Below, one piece after another: positions 45,281-53,613 of a stretch of DNA of 64,000 nucleotides. Within the stretch, counting starts at the first letter, position 1. Each line of letters begins with the position of its first letter. The stretch is from Clostridium jeddahitimonense. GTDB lineage: Bacteria > Bacillota > Clostridia > Clostridiales > Clostridiaceae. A program made the position numbers and the translations under genes. The DNA is taken from assembly GCA_000753455.2 (NCBI GenBank), contig LM994670.1, positions 113,074-177,073 on the forward strand, in the 5' to 3' direction. The notes beneath the pieces are model-generated. The model was given only the letters and a program-made list of their open reading frames with translations. It made no database searches and had not been told where the DNA came from.

Positions 45281-45372
45281 AAGTCACCTCGCTAAATACT
45301 TTTATAATATAAATATTCGGCAAGAATAAAAAAATTCCTTTAAAACGTTTACAATAATAAAAAATTAAAGTA

Positions 45373-45450
45373 AAAACGAAGGTATTAGCAGATTACCTTC
45401 GTTTTCAAACCTATTTTTGCCTGGTAGGTTTATGCCATTATTATACCATA
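45373..45450 (-). ncRNA. Candidate small RNA or leader with two hairpins (minus strand)
   Basis: On the minus strand, TATAAT (from about 45442) is followed by hairpin AAACCTA / TAGGTTT, then AAAACGAAGGTA / TACCTTCGTTTT and a T-rich tail. The distance to the downstream start codon (45280) is about 95 bases. It matches no RNA family I know. The remaining 45281-45372 and 45451-45530 hold nothing recognisable. Confidence 0.4.
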
Positions 45451-45533
45451 AAAATACAGTTAAGGGTATATATTTTAATAAATCAGTTATTTTTTTTAAT
45501 TTGTTAAATAATTGTAAAATGAATTATAAATAA

Positions 45534-45563
45534 TTGACATTTTAAAATAAGTGGTATATAATA
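45534..45563 (+). promoter_or_regulatory. Promoter of the riboswitch/P-type ATPase transcript
   Basis: TTGACA (45534-45539), an 18-base spacer and TATAAT (45558-45563), about 20 bases before the riboswitch. Confidence 0.8.
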
Positions 45564-45582
45564 CTATATAAAGTTAATATTG

Positions 45583-45735
45583 ATTAAAGGGGAGTAGTTT
45601 AAAATATAACATCAACAATCGCGACTTTTAAGTCTGGTGTTATGTGCCTACCGGGTTACGAGACTTTTAATATAATTCTTATAAAGATAACATTTAAGTT
45701 ATTTTAATGAGAACTATATTAAGAGTCTCTTTTTA
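45583..45735 (+). ncRNA. yybP-ykoY manganese riboswitch with terminator
   Basis: The P1 arm TTAAAGGGGAGTAG and closing GAGACTTTTAA, with the inner GTGCCTACCGGGTTAC, match the yybP-ykoY Mn2+ aptamer (conserved L1 GGGAGTAG and L3 CCTACC). The downstream terminator pairs GAGACT / AGTCTC with an AATATA extension (45660-45735) and ends in T5. Mn2+ binding would favour the aptamer P1 and let transcription proceed. Confidence 0.88.
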
Positions 45736-45777
45736 TATTGACTCATATTATTGTAAATTTGATAAGGGGGAAAAATT

Positions 45778-48444
45778 ATGAAAAGTTATTTTAATACTAA
45801 CGTAGAAGATTCATTAAAAGATTTTAATGTTACAAAAGATGGTTTAACATCACAGCAAGTGACGGAAAGCTTAACTAAACATGGATTGAATGCACTTAAT
45901 GAAAAGAAGAAACAAACAGTTATCCAAGTGTTTTTAAGTCAGTTTAAGGATTTATTAGTATTTATATTAATCATTGCAGGAATAATATCAATGATGAGTC
46001 ATAATGTAGAAAGTACATTAGTAATATTTGCAGTTATTATTCTAAATGCAATACTTGGAACTGTGCAACATTTTAAGGCAGAGCAATCTTTAGATTCTCT
46101 TAAAGCTTTATCATCACCTTCAGCTAAGGTTATAAGAGATGGAGCAAAAATAGAGATAGATTCTAAAAATGTAGTACCTGGAGATATTTTAATATTAGAA
46201 GCTGGAGACTTAGTAGCTGCAGATGGAAGAATTATTGAGAATTATTCACTTCAGGTAAATGAAAGCTCATTAACTGGAGAATCTTTAAGTGTGGATAAGA
46301 CAACCGAAACGATAGATAAAGAAGAAGTTGCCTTAGGTGATCAAAAAAATATGGTATTTTCAGGATCTCTAGTTACATACGGTAGAGCATTAGTATTAGT
46401 TACTTCAACAGGTATGAAAACTGAGATTGGTAAGATAGCTACTCTTATGGAAGAAACTCAAGAAAAGAAGACTCCACTACAAGTTAGTTTAGATGATTTT
46501 AGTAAAAAATTAGCGTTTATAATATTGGCTATTTGTGTTGTTGTATTTGGATTATCATTATATAGAAAAATGGATGTGCTTGATTCGTTAATGTTTGCAG
46601 TTGCCCTTGCAGTTGCAGCTATTCCAGAAGCTTTAAGCTCAATAGTAACTATAGTTCTTGCTTTAGGCACTCAAAAGATGGCTAAGGAAAATGCTATTAT
46701 TAAGAAGTTAAAAGCTGTAGAAGGGTTAGGATCAGTGTCTATAATTTGTTCTGATAAGACTGGTACATTAACTCAAAATAAAATGACTGTTAAAAAAGTA
46801 TATGTTGACGGAAAACTTATAGATGGTGAAAGTTTAAGTTTAGATGATAATGTGCAAGCGTACTTATTAAAGAATTCTATACTTTGTAATGATTCTACAT
46901 CACAAGATGGAAAAGAAATTGGAGATCCTACAGAAGTTGCTTTAGTTAACTTAGGGCATAAGCTTTCAATTGATGAGTTAAGATTACGTGGAGATATTTC
47001 TAGATTAGCAGAAATTCCATTTGATTCAGATAGAAAACTTATGAGTACTCTTCATAATATAGATAACAAGAATATAATGTTCACCAAAGGTGCATTAGAT
47101 GTAATGCTTGATAGAGTTAAGTATATTATGACTTCTGAAGGTATTAAGGAAATTAGTTATGAAGATAAGCAAAATATAATAATAACTAATAAAGAACTAT
47201 CTGAAAATGGATTAAGAGTTTTAGCTTTTGGATATAAAGAGTTATCAGAAGTTAGAGATTTAACTTTAAATGATGAAAATAACTTTACTTTCATAGGATT
47301 AATTTCAATGATAGATCCTCCAAGAGAAGAAAGTAAACAAGCTGTTGCTGATTGTATAAGAGCAGGTATTAAACCTATAATGATTACTGGAGACCATAAA
47401 ATTACAGCATCAGCTATTGCAAAGGAAATTGGTATTTTAAGAGATGGCGATAGGGCTATAGAAGGTCTAGAAATAGATAAAATGAATGATGAAGAATTGA
47501 AAAATAATATTGAGCATATCTCAGTTTATGCTAGAGTTTCACCAGAGCATAAGATTAGAATAGTAAAAGCATGGCAAGAAAAAGGTGAAATAGTTGCTAT
47601 GACTGGTGATGGTGTTAATGATGCTCCAGCATTAAAGCAAGCTGATATTGGTATAGCAATGGGTATTACAGGAACAGAAGTTTCAAAGGACGCAGCATCT
47701 ATGATATTAACAGATGATAACTTTGCAACAATAGTTAAGTCTGTTGCTAATGGTAGAAATGTATATAATAATATCAAGAACTCAATTAAGTTCTTATTAT
47801 CAGGTAACACTGCAGGTATAATTGCTGTTTTATATTCTTCAATAATGGCTTTACCAATGATATTTGCACCAGTACACTTACTATTTATGAATCTTTTAAC
47901 TGATAGTCTTCCAGCTATAGCTATAGGTATGGAAAAGGCTAATAAGGGATTATTAAATGAAAAACCAAGAGGAAGAAGTGAATCAATATTAACTAAAGAC
48001 TTCTTATTAGGTGTTGGACTGGAAGGATTACTAATAGGAGTAGTTACTTTAGTAGCATTTTATATGGGAGGAGCTAAAGGGACAACTCCATTAACAGCTT
48101 CAACTATGGCATTTGCAACACTTTGTTTAGCTAGATTATTCCATGGATTTAACTGTAGAGGTAAAAATTCAATATTTAGATTAGGAGTATTTGGTAATAG
48201 ATATGCTTGGGGAGCTTTTGGAATTGGATTAATATTATTAAATTCAGTTTTATTTGTACCATTTTTACAAAACTTATTCCAAGTTGAAAGTTTAAGCTTA
48301 AATCAATATGGATTAATATATTTACTAGCAGTAATACCAACTATAATAATACAAACAGTTAAGGTTGTTAAGGAAAACATTGCTGATAGAAAAGAAAATG
48401 TTACTATAATAGAAAAAGAAGAAAAACTAGAAAATATAGCATAA
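45778..48444 (+). CDS. P-type cation-transporting ATPase (P2 type, Ca2+/Mn2+)
   Basis: This 888-residue protein has all P-type signatures: TGES in SSLTGESLSVDK, phosphorylation motif CSDKTGTLTQNKMT, KGA in FTKGALDVML, and TGDGVNDAPALKQADIG. The N-terminal cation-ATPase domain and ten membrane helices, with PEALSSIVTIVLALG in M4 and NLLTDSLPAIA in M6, fit the P2A/PMR1 group. Control by a Mn2+ riboswitch points to manganese (or Ca/Mn) export, like Lactococcus YoaB (known). The GGGG site precedes ATG. It is a single-gene transcript. Confidence 0.93.
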   Translation: MKSYFNTNVEDSLKDFNVTKDGLTSQQVTESLTKHGLNALNEKKKQTVIQVFLSQFKDLLVFILIIAGIISMMSHNVESTLVIFAVIILNAILGTVQHFKAEQSLDSLKALSSPSAKVIRDGAKIEIDSKNVVPGDILILEAGDLVAADGRIIENYSLQVNESSLTGESLSVDKTTETIDKEEVALGDQKNMVFSGSLVTYGRALVLVTSTGMKTEIGKIATLMEETQEKKTPLQVSLDDFSKKLAFIILAICVVVFGLSLYRKMDVLDSLMFAVALAVAAIPEALSSIVTIVLALGTQKMAKENAIIKKLKAVEGLGSVSIICSDKTGTLTQNKMTVKKVYVDGKLIDGESLSLDDNVQAYLLKNSILCNDSTSQDGKEIGDPTEVALVNLGHKLSIDELRLRGDISRLAEIPFDSDRKLMSTLHNIDNKNIMFTKGALDVMLDRVKYIMTSEGIKEISYEDKQNIIITNKELSENGLRVLAFGYKELSEVRDLTLNDENNFTFIGLISMIDPPREESKQAVADCIRAGIKPIMITGDHKITASAIAKEIGILRDGDRAIEGLEIDKMNDEELKNNIEHISVYARVSPEHKIRIVKAWQEKGEIVAMTGDGVNDAPALKQADIGIAMGITGTEVSKDAASMILTDDNFATIVKSVANGRNVYNNIKNSIKFLLSGNTAGIIAVLYSSIMALPMIFAPVHLLFMNLLTDSLPAIAIGMEKANKGLLNEKPRGRSESILTKDFLLGVGLEGLLIGVVTLVAFYMGGAKGTTPLTASTMAFATLCLARLFHGFNCRGKNSIFRLGVFGNRYAWGAFGIGLILLNSVLFVPFLQNLFQVESLSLNQYGLIYLLAVIPTIIIQTVKVVKENIADRKENVTIIEKEEKLENIA

Positions 48445-48450
48445 TTATAA

Positions 48451-48486
48451 ATATATCAAAATAAATTGTAAACTTTTTTGATATAT
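48451..48486 (+). terminator. Weak hairpin after the P-type ATPase
   Basis: ATATATCAAAA / TTTTGATATAT with a loop containing a T run. It is AT-only and lacks a downstream T tract, so it is a modest terminator candidate. Confidence 0.45.
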
Positions 48487-48504
48487 GGTAATAAACTATA
48501 GTAT

Positions 48505-48634
48505 AGAGAATTCTCAAATATAAGTCAGATAACAGCACGAAAGAGAGCCAAAGATTTGGGCTATGCAACAAATATTTAACCTGTTATCAGATATTTTTAT
48601 AAGGAGGCTAGTGCTTAGGCACAGCCTTTTTTAT
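48505..48634 (+). ncRNA. Structured leader RNA with terminator before lnt (possible riboswitch)
   Basis: GATAACAG (48528-48535) pairs with CTGTTATC (48581-48588). Inside, GCA/TGC and the hairpin AGCC-AA/TT-GGCT (48545-48562) are separated by unpaired CGAAAGAG and AACAAATATTTAAC. A strong terminator (AGGCT, TGC / GCA, AGCCT, then T6) follows at 48605-48632. TATAGT (48497-48502) is a possible -10. This is the layout of a ligand- or tRNA-sensing leader, but I cannot match it to a known class. Confidence 0.55.
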
Positions 48635-48719
48635 TATTAAATATTAACTGATACTGATGGTTTAATAAAAAGTTTTATGTTAATACTTAAAAATATTAAA
48701 TCTATTAGGGGATATTAGA

Positions 48720-50294
48720 ATGAAAACATATTCATATAAAAGTGAAATATTATTAATAGTTTTATCAGCTATTGTAAGTGGAATAGCATTTACTGTTGAT
48801 AACTTAGGAGTACTTATGTGGATAAGTTTTATTCCTTTGCTTTATATATTAATTAGACAAGAAAATACTTTTATAAAAATATTTAAGATAGGAACTATTT
48901 TTGGAACTACTTACTATTTAGTAATATTACATTGGATATTCAATTTATATCCTTTTGAGTGGCTTGATTTGGGAAAAGCGAAAAGCATGTTAATACTTTT
49001 TTGTGGGTGGATATTAATTAGTTTATTAGAAGGTTTAGTAATAGGTATTGTGCTTGGAATTTTTAAATATCTAAAAGTAAAAAGTAATTTATTAAATATT
49101 TTTACTATAGCAAGTTTGTGGTTTGTAATTGAATATATACAAGAACAAGGGTTGTTAGGATTTCCATGGGGGAAGCTTGCTATATCTCAGGTAGATTACT
49201 TACCTGTAATTCAAAGTGTATCTTTATTTGGAAGTAGCTTTATTAGCATTATAATAATAGTTTTTAATGGGATGATTTTAGAAGGAATTATTAATTATAA
49301 GAAAAGTAAAGTTATAGCTATGAAGTCAATTTTTATAGCTATACTAATTTTTGTTATTAATATATCTTATGGATACTTCAGCTTAAATGAAGAGAACTAT
49401 GGGGAAAAGGTAAATGTAACTGTAGTACAAGGAAATATTAATACCACCGAGAAATGGCAAAATGGAGACACATTAAAAAATTTTAATATTTATAAAAAAT
49501 TAACTATAGAGGCAGTTGAAAATAGCAATAAATATGGCAAGAAAACTGAAGTAGTATTATGGCCAGAGACTGCTATACCTGTAGATATTTCAAATGATAG
49601 CTGGATATTAGAAGAATATAAGGAATTAGCTAAAAGTCTGAATATTACATTTATGACTGGTACCTTTTATACTGACTATAAAAATGATTGTTATAAGTAT
49701 AATTCTATAGTGTCTATAGATAGTTCTGGGAAGATTGAAGATATTTATTTTAAGAGGCATCTAGTACCATTTGGTGAAGCATTACCTTTTGAAGAATTTC
49801 TATTAGAAAAGATTCCCATAATTAAAGAATTAAACCTAGTAGATGGAGATCTTAAAGCAGGAGAGAAATCAGTAATTATTGATGACAACAACCTTAAAAT
49901 AGGGTGCTTAGTATGCTATGAATCGGTATTTCCTCAATTAGTAATAGAAAGTGTAAAAGATGGGGCTGAAGTAATATTTATAGCAAGTAATGACTCTTGG
50001 TTTAAAGATTCTAAAGCGGTTTATGAACATAATAATAATGCGGTTCTAAGGGCTATTGAAAATAATAGATATGTTGTAAGAGCGGCTAATACGGGAATTT
50101 CTTGTTTTATAGATAATAAGGGAAGAGTAGTAGAAAGGTTAAGTACTTTAAAACAAGGATATATAAATTCATCTGTGGATATTATAAATGATAACACATT
50201 ATATACAATGATAGGTGAATATATAATTTACATAATTATTGTATTTATAGTATGTGTATTCTTAATAAAAAATTTATATAATGAAAAATTCTAA
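48720..50294 (+). CDS. lnt: Apolipoprotein N-acyltransferase
   Basis: The 524 residues have six to eight N-terminal membrane segments (1-210), then a nitrilase-like domain. The catalytic triad is visible: Glu283 in WPETAIP, Lys345 in YFKRHLVPFGEA and Cys399 in LVCYESVFPQL. A final membrane helix follows. In family members it N-acylates the lipidated Cys of lipoproteins using phospholipid. That fits the several lipoproteins in this window, though Firmicutes often use other enzymes. The ribosome site is AGGGGA. A structured leader precedes it. Confidence 0.9.
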   Translation: MKTYSYKSEILLIVLSAIVSGIAFTVDNLGVLMWISFIPLLYILIRQENTFIKIFKIGTIFGTTYYLVILHWIFNLYPFEWLDLGKAKSMLILFCGWILISLLEGLVIGIVLGIFKYLKVKSNLLNIFTIASLWFVIEYIQEQGLLGFPWGKLAISQVDYLPVIQSVSLFGSSFISIIIIVFNGMILEGIINYKKSKVIAMKSIFIAILIFVINISYGYFSLNEENYGEKVNVTVVQGNINTTEKWQNGDTLKNFNIYKKLTIEAVENSNKYGKKTEVVLWPETAIPVDISNDSWILEEYKELAKSLNITFMTGTFYTDYKNDCYKYNSIVSIDSSGKIEDIYFKRHLVPFGEALPFEEFLLEKIPIIKELNLVDGDLKAGEKSVIIDDNNLKIGCLVCYESVFPQLVIESVKDGAEVIFIASNDSWFKDSKAVYEHNNNAVLRAIENNRYVVRAANTGISCFIDNKGRVVERLSTLKQGYINSSVDIINDNTLYTMIGEYIIYIIIVFIVCVFLIKNLYNEKF

Positions 50295-50340
50295 AGTATA
50301 AATTATAAATTGAAGAGAGGAATTCATTTATAGTAGTCTT

Positions 50341-50424
50341 AAAAAAAGAAACTGCCGTAGCAGTTTCCACATTAATTTAGAATTATAAACTTATAATTTT
50401 TCATTAAAAGTGCTTCGTACTTTT
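50341..50424 (-). terminator. Terminators of the mannose-family PTS operon (minus strand)
   Basis: Just after the gene end is AAAAGT/ACTTTT (50406-50424). Further on is GAAACTGC / GCAGTTTC (50348-50367) with T7 on the minus strand. The DNA between (TTTAGAATTATAAACTTATAATTTTTCATT-like words) resembles dispersed AT repeats elsewhere in the window. Confidence 0.8.
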
Positions 50425-50427
50425 TTA

Positions 50428-51249
50428 TTAAGCTAGTATACCTAATACGTATCCTATAATTCCAATTCCAAATAATCCGAAGATTATCCATAAAGGATTA
50501 ACTTTTTTCTTAAGAAGTTTCATACAACCAAAAGTCATCAATAAAGGAATTAAACCTGGAAGTAAGCTATCAAGTACACTTTGAATTGTAGTAACTACGT
50601 TTGTACCATCTTGAGCAGTATATTCTGCTAATACAAATGGAATATTAACAGTTGTCCACTTACAAATTAAAGCTCCGATTACGAATAAACCAAGAATTGA
50701 AGCTCCTTCTGTTAATTTTTGAAGCTTATTTCCACCCATGTCTTTGATTATATCAGTACCTTTAGTATAACCATATTCGATACCTATCCATCTAAATCCA
50801 AGGCGAACTACATTGAATAGAAGGAAGAAAAGAAGAGGTCCAAGTAAGCTACCGGTAAGTGCTAAAGAAGCTCCTAATGCAGCAGTTACTGGTCTTAAAG
50901 TACCCCAGAATATTGGATCACCAACACCTGCTAAAGGTCCCATTAAACCAACCTTTAAACCATTAATTGAACCATCATCTATATCAGCACCATTTGCTTT
51001 TTGTTCTTCCATAGCAAGATTAACGCCTAGTATAGGGGCAGTTACAAATGGCTGAGTATTAAAGAACTCTAGATGTCTTTTTAAGGCCTTCTTTCTATCT
51101 TCGCCTTGATATAATCTTTTTATTGCAGGTATCATAGCATAGCAATATCCTAAAGCTTGCATTCTTTCAAAGTTCCAAGAACCTTGATGAAGATTGGAAC
51201 GAAGAAATACATGAATACGATCTTGTTTTGTTAATTTTATTTCACTCAT
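50428..51249 (-). CDS. PTS mannose-family transporter subunit IID
   Basis: The 273 residues of the IID (ManZ) type have a soluble N-terminal part with LRSNLHQGSWNFERMQALGYCYAMIPAI. The glycine-rich VGLMGPLAGVGDPIFWGTLRP follows, and then membrane segments. With IIC it forms the sugar channel. It is the last gene of a four-gene minus-strand operon (A, B, C, D). The terminator follows. Substrate (mannose, fructose, sorbose or an amino sugar) cannot be decided from this sequence. Confidence 0.95.
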   Translation of the reverse strand: MSEIKLTKQDRIHVFLRSNLHQGSWNFERMQALGYCYAMIPAIKRLYQGEDRKKALKRHLEFFNTQPFVTAPILGVNLAMEEQKANGADIDDGSINGLKVGLMGPLAGVGDPIFWGTLRPVTAALGASLALTGSLLGPLLFFLLFNVVRLGFRWIGIEYGYTKGTDIIKDMGGNKLQKLTEGASILGLFVIGALICKWTTVNIPFVLAEYTAQDGTNVVTTIQSVLDSLLPGLIPLLMTFGCMKLLKKKVNPLWIIFGLFGIGIIGYVLGILA

Positions 51250-51265
51250 TACTTACACTCCTTTC

Positions 51266-52054
51266 TTAGTCTAATAAATCATCATTATCGTTATTTGCTA
51301 CTATTGTAACAGTTTTAGATTCGTTATATTTAGGGTTTAATTGAATGTAAACTATTGCAGCTACTGTTCCTAAAACACCAAGAGCTATAAGATTAAAGTC
51401 AGTAAATGCAGCAACTACGAATCCTAAGAATAGGAAAGGCATTAAGTATTTTGCCTCCATCATATTTATAACCATTGCATATCCAACAACAACTATAAAT
51501 CCACCAGCAACTCCAAGGCCGCCACTTAACCATTGAGGGATAGCATTAAGCATGTTTTGAACAGCTTCAGTTCCTATGAATATAGCAACTATTAATGAAG
51601 GAATAGATACACGTAGAGCTTGGATAACTAATGCTAATAGATGACACATGTCAATTCCATTTAAATCACCTTTTTCAGCATATTTATCAGCTTGATGTTG
51701 GAAGAAAACAGTTATAGTTCTAGCGAATATAGTTAAAACTTGACCGGCAGCAGCTAGCGGAACTGCTAAAGCAATACCAGCTCCCATTTCTTGTTTTCCA
51801 GCTATAACTATAATAGTGGATATGATTGATGCTAAAGCAGCATCAGGAGCCATTGCAGCACCGATATTCATCCATCCAAGTGCCATCATTTCTAGAGTAC
51901 CACCAATTATGATACCTGTTGTAAGATCACCTAATATAAGTCCGATAAGCGTACATGCTATAAGTGGTCTATGAGTTTGAAATTCATCAAGAACACTACC
52001 CATACCAGATATACATGCAACTAAAAAGATAAGAATAATTTGAATAGTTGACAT
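51266..52054 (-). CDS. PTS mannose-family transporter subunit IIC
   Basis: This 262-residue membrane protein has the IIC (ManY) pattern: FQTHRPLIACTLIGLILGDLTTGIIIGGTLEMMALGWMNIGAAMAPDAA region at residues about 26-75, and later IPQWLSGGLGVAGGFIVVVGYAM. It forms the permease with IID, encoded 16 bases downstream. The GGAGGT-type site precedes ATG at 52054. Confidence 0.95.
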   Translation of the reverse strand: MSTIQIILIFLVACISGMGSVLDEFQTHRPLIACTLIGLILGDLTTGIIIGGTLEMMALGWMNIGAAMAPDAALASIISTIIVIAGKQEMGAGIALAVPLAAAGQVLTIFARTITVFFQHQADKYAEKGDLNGIDMCHLLALVIQALRVSIPSLIVAIFIGTEAVQNMLNAIPQWLSGGLGVAGGFIVVVGYAMVINMMEAKYLMPFLFLGFVVAAFTDFNLIALGVLGTVAAIVYIQLNPKYNESKTVTIVANNDNDDLLD

Positions 52055-52095
52055 AGAGTAGACCTCCCTTTTATATAAAAAAATTTATAGACTAA

Positions 52096-52581
52096 TTAAA
52101 AAATTTTATTTATCAGAGGTATAATGTTAGTTTTAGAATCAGATGCAATCTTTCTTATTTCTAACTCTATACCTTTACTATCAAGATATCTGAAAGCTTT
52201 AACATCTTCTTCGTTTACAGATACAGCGGTAGTTAATTGCTTTTTGCCTTCTTTAAAGCACATACCACCAATGTTAACAGACTTAATAGTTACTCCAGCA
52301 TCTACAAGCCTTACTACATCAGTAGGATTAGTAAATAAGAATAAAACCGTATCATTTGCATAAGTAGGATTGTTATAAACTCTTACAGCCTTATCTATAC
52401 TTACAACGTGAGATTTTACTCCAGGAGGAGCAACTTGAGTTAATAAAGTTTTTCTAAGATTATCGTTAGCAACATCATCGTTACAAACAATAATCCTTTG
52501 GCATTTACATTCTTTTGTCCATACTGTTACAACTTGACCATGAATTAATCTGTCATCAATTCTAGCTAATCCAATTTTCAT
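52096..52581 (-). CDS. PTS mannose-family phosphotransferase subunit IIB
   Basis: The 161 residues begin IGLARIDDRLIHGQVVTVWTKE, with phosphorylated His14 in the RLIHGQV signature of the ManX IIB family. The C-terminus (FRYLDSKGIELEIRKIASD) is typical. It receives phosphate from IIA, encoded just upstream (4-base overlap), and passes it to sugar entering through IIC/IID. Confidence 0.95.
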   Translation of the reverse strand: MKIGLARIDDRLIHGQVVTVWTKECKCQRIIVCNDDVANDNLRKTLLTQVAPPGVKSHVVSIDKAVRVYNNPTYANDTVLFLFTNPTDVVRLVDAGVTIKSVNIGGMCFKEGKKQLTTAVSVNEEDVKAFRYLDSKGIELEIRKIASDSKTNIIPLINKIF

Positions 52582-53003
52582 AACAAATCGTCATCTCCTT
52601 TATTTAGTTCTATAGATTTTTTTAATGAGCAAACACTTTTTTGAGCTGAATTTATAGCTATTTCCACTAATTCATTTAATGTAGAATTTTCTAAATTAGA
52701 GTAGACCTCTAACAACATAGGAAGATTAACACCTGTAACCACATCCATGTTAACGTTATCAAAGGCTAATATACTAGCGGCATTGAATGGACTTCCACCA
52801 AACAAGTCAACTAAGAAAAGAATTTTAGGATCTTGATCAAGTTTATTTACTATATCCTTATATTTATTAATCAAATCATTTTGGCCTTCTCCAGGAAGAA
52901 AGGTTATGTAGTTAACATTTTCTAACTTGCCATAAATAAGTTCAGCTGAATTGATAAGTTCTTTAGAAAAGCTACCATGTGTTCCAATTATAAGTGATAT
53001 CAT
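52578..53003 (-). CDS. PTS mannose-family phosphotransferase subunit IIA
   Basis: I use ATG 53003, 8 bases after AAGGAG (141 residues); TTG 53006 adds one residue. The phosphorylated His9 is in LIIGTHGSFSKELI, and VDLFGGSPFNAAS is the second family hallmark. It is the first gene of the operon. No LevR-like activator and no sigma-54 promoter are visible in the 238 bases upstream, so its control is unclear. Confidence 0.95.
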   Translation of the reverse strand: MISLIIGTHGSFSKELINSAELIYGKLENVNYITFLPGEGQNDLINKYKDIVNKLDQDPKILFLVDLFGGSPFNAASILAFDNVNMDVVTGVNLPMLLEVYSNLENSTLNELVEIAINSAQKSVCSLKKSIELNKGDDDLL

Positions 53004-53164
53004 CAAATCATCTCCTTAATTTTTAAATTAAAAATAGTAAAGAATAATAAGGATCAAAGGGTTCAGCTTATATTCACTAAAATATTTACTTTATATCTAT
53101 ATGTTAATAAATTGTGAATAGAATAAATATTTTCATATTTTGAAATTTTAACATAGAAATAATG

Positions 53165-53227
53165 TTGACAAAAATACTAGGATAAGCATAATATATAAAT
53201 ATGAACATATGAACAATCATTCATATG
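53165..53227 (+). promoter_or_regulatory. Promoter and ArsR/SmtB-type operator of the metal-resistance operon
   Basis: TTGACA (53165-53170), a 16-base spacer and CATAAT (53187-53192) form the promoter. The palindrome CATATGAAC...TTCATATG (53206-53227; arms match in 9 of 11 positions) overlaps the start region. Its TGAA-N-TTCA centre is characteristic of SmtB/CadC/CzrA operators. This fits autorepression by the regulator directly downstream. Confidence 0.8.
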
Positions 53228-53241
53228 AATGGAGGGTTAAG

Positions 53242-53598
53242 ATGGAAGAAAAAAATGAAAGCTGTTTATGTAATGTAATACACAAGAATGTAGTAGAAGA
53301 AGTAAGAGAGAAATTACCACAAGAAGAGATGCTTTATGAGCTAGCGGAGTTTTTTAAGGTATTTGGAGATACAACGAGAATAAGAATACTTTGTGCACTA
53401 TTTGAAGCTGAAATGTGTGTATGTGATTTATCAGCACTTTTAAATATAAGTCAGTCAGCTATTTCACATCAATTAAGAGGGTTAAAATCTGCAAGAATAG
53501 TTAAATTCAGAAGAGAAGGTAAAGTTGTTTATTACTCACTTGATGATGAGCATATTAAGCATATTTTTGATGAAGGATTTAGACATATATCAGAATAA
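53242..53598 (+). CDS. ArsR/SmtB family metal-sensing repressor (CadC-like)
   Basis: ATG 53242 with GGAGGG gives 118 residues. The winged HTH is FGDTTRIRILCALFEAEMCVCDLSALL with the recognition helix SQSAISHQLRGL. The metal site resembles CadC: N-terminal CLC (residues about 8-10) plus CVC in helix 3, suited to Cd/Pb/Zn thiolate binding. The C-terminal helix lacks a clear second zinc site (only EHIKHIFDEGFRH). It is co-transcribed with the CadA-like ATPase 15 bases later. Confidence 0.93.
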   Translation: MEEKNESCLCNVIHKNVVEEVREKLPQEEMLYELAEFFKVFGDTTRIRILCALFEAEMCVCDLSALLNISQSAISHQLRGLKSARIVKFRREGKVVYYSLDDEHIKHIFDEGFRHISE

Positions 53599-53613
53599 AG
53601 GAGGGGAATTTAA

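Noticed and set aside
53007..53164. Sigma-54 promoter for the mannose-family PTS operon
   Set aside because: No TGGCAC-N5-TTGC match on the minus strand and no LevR-type activator nearby.
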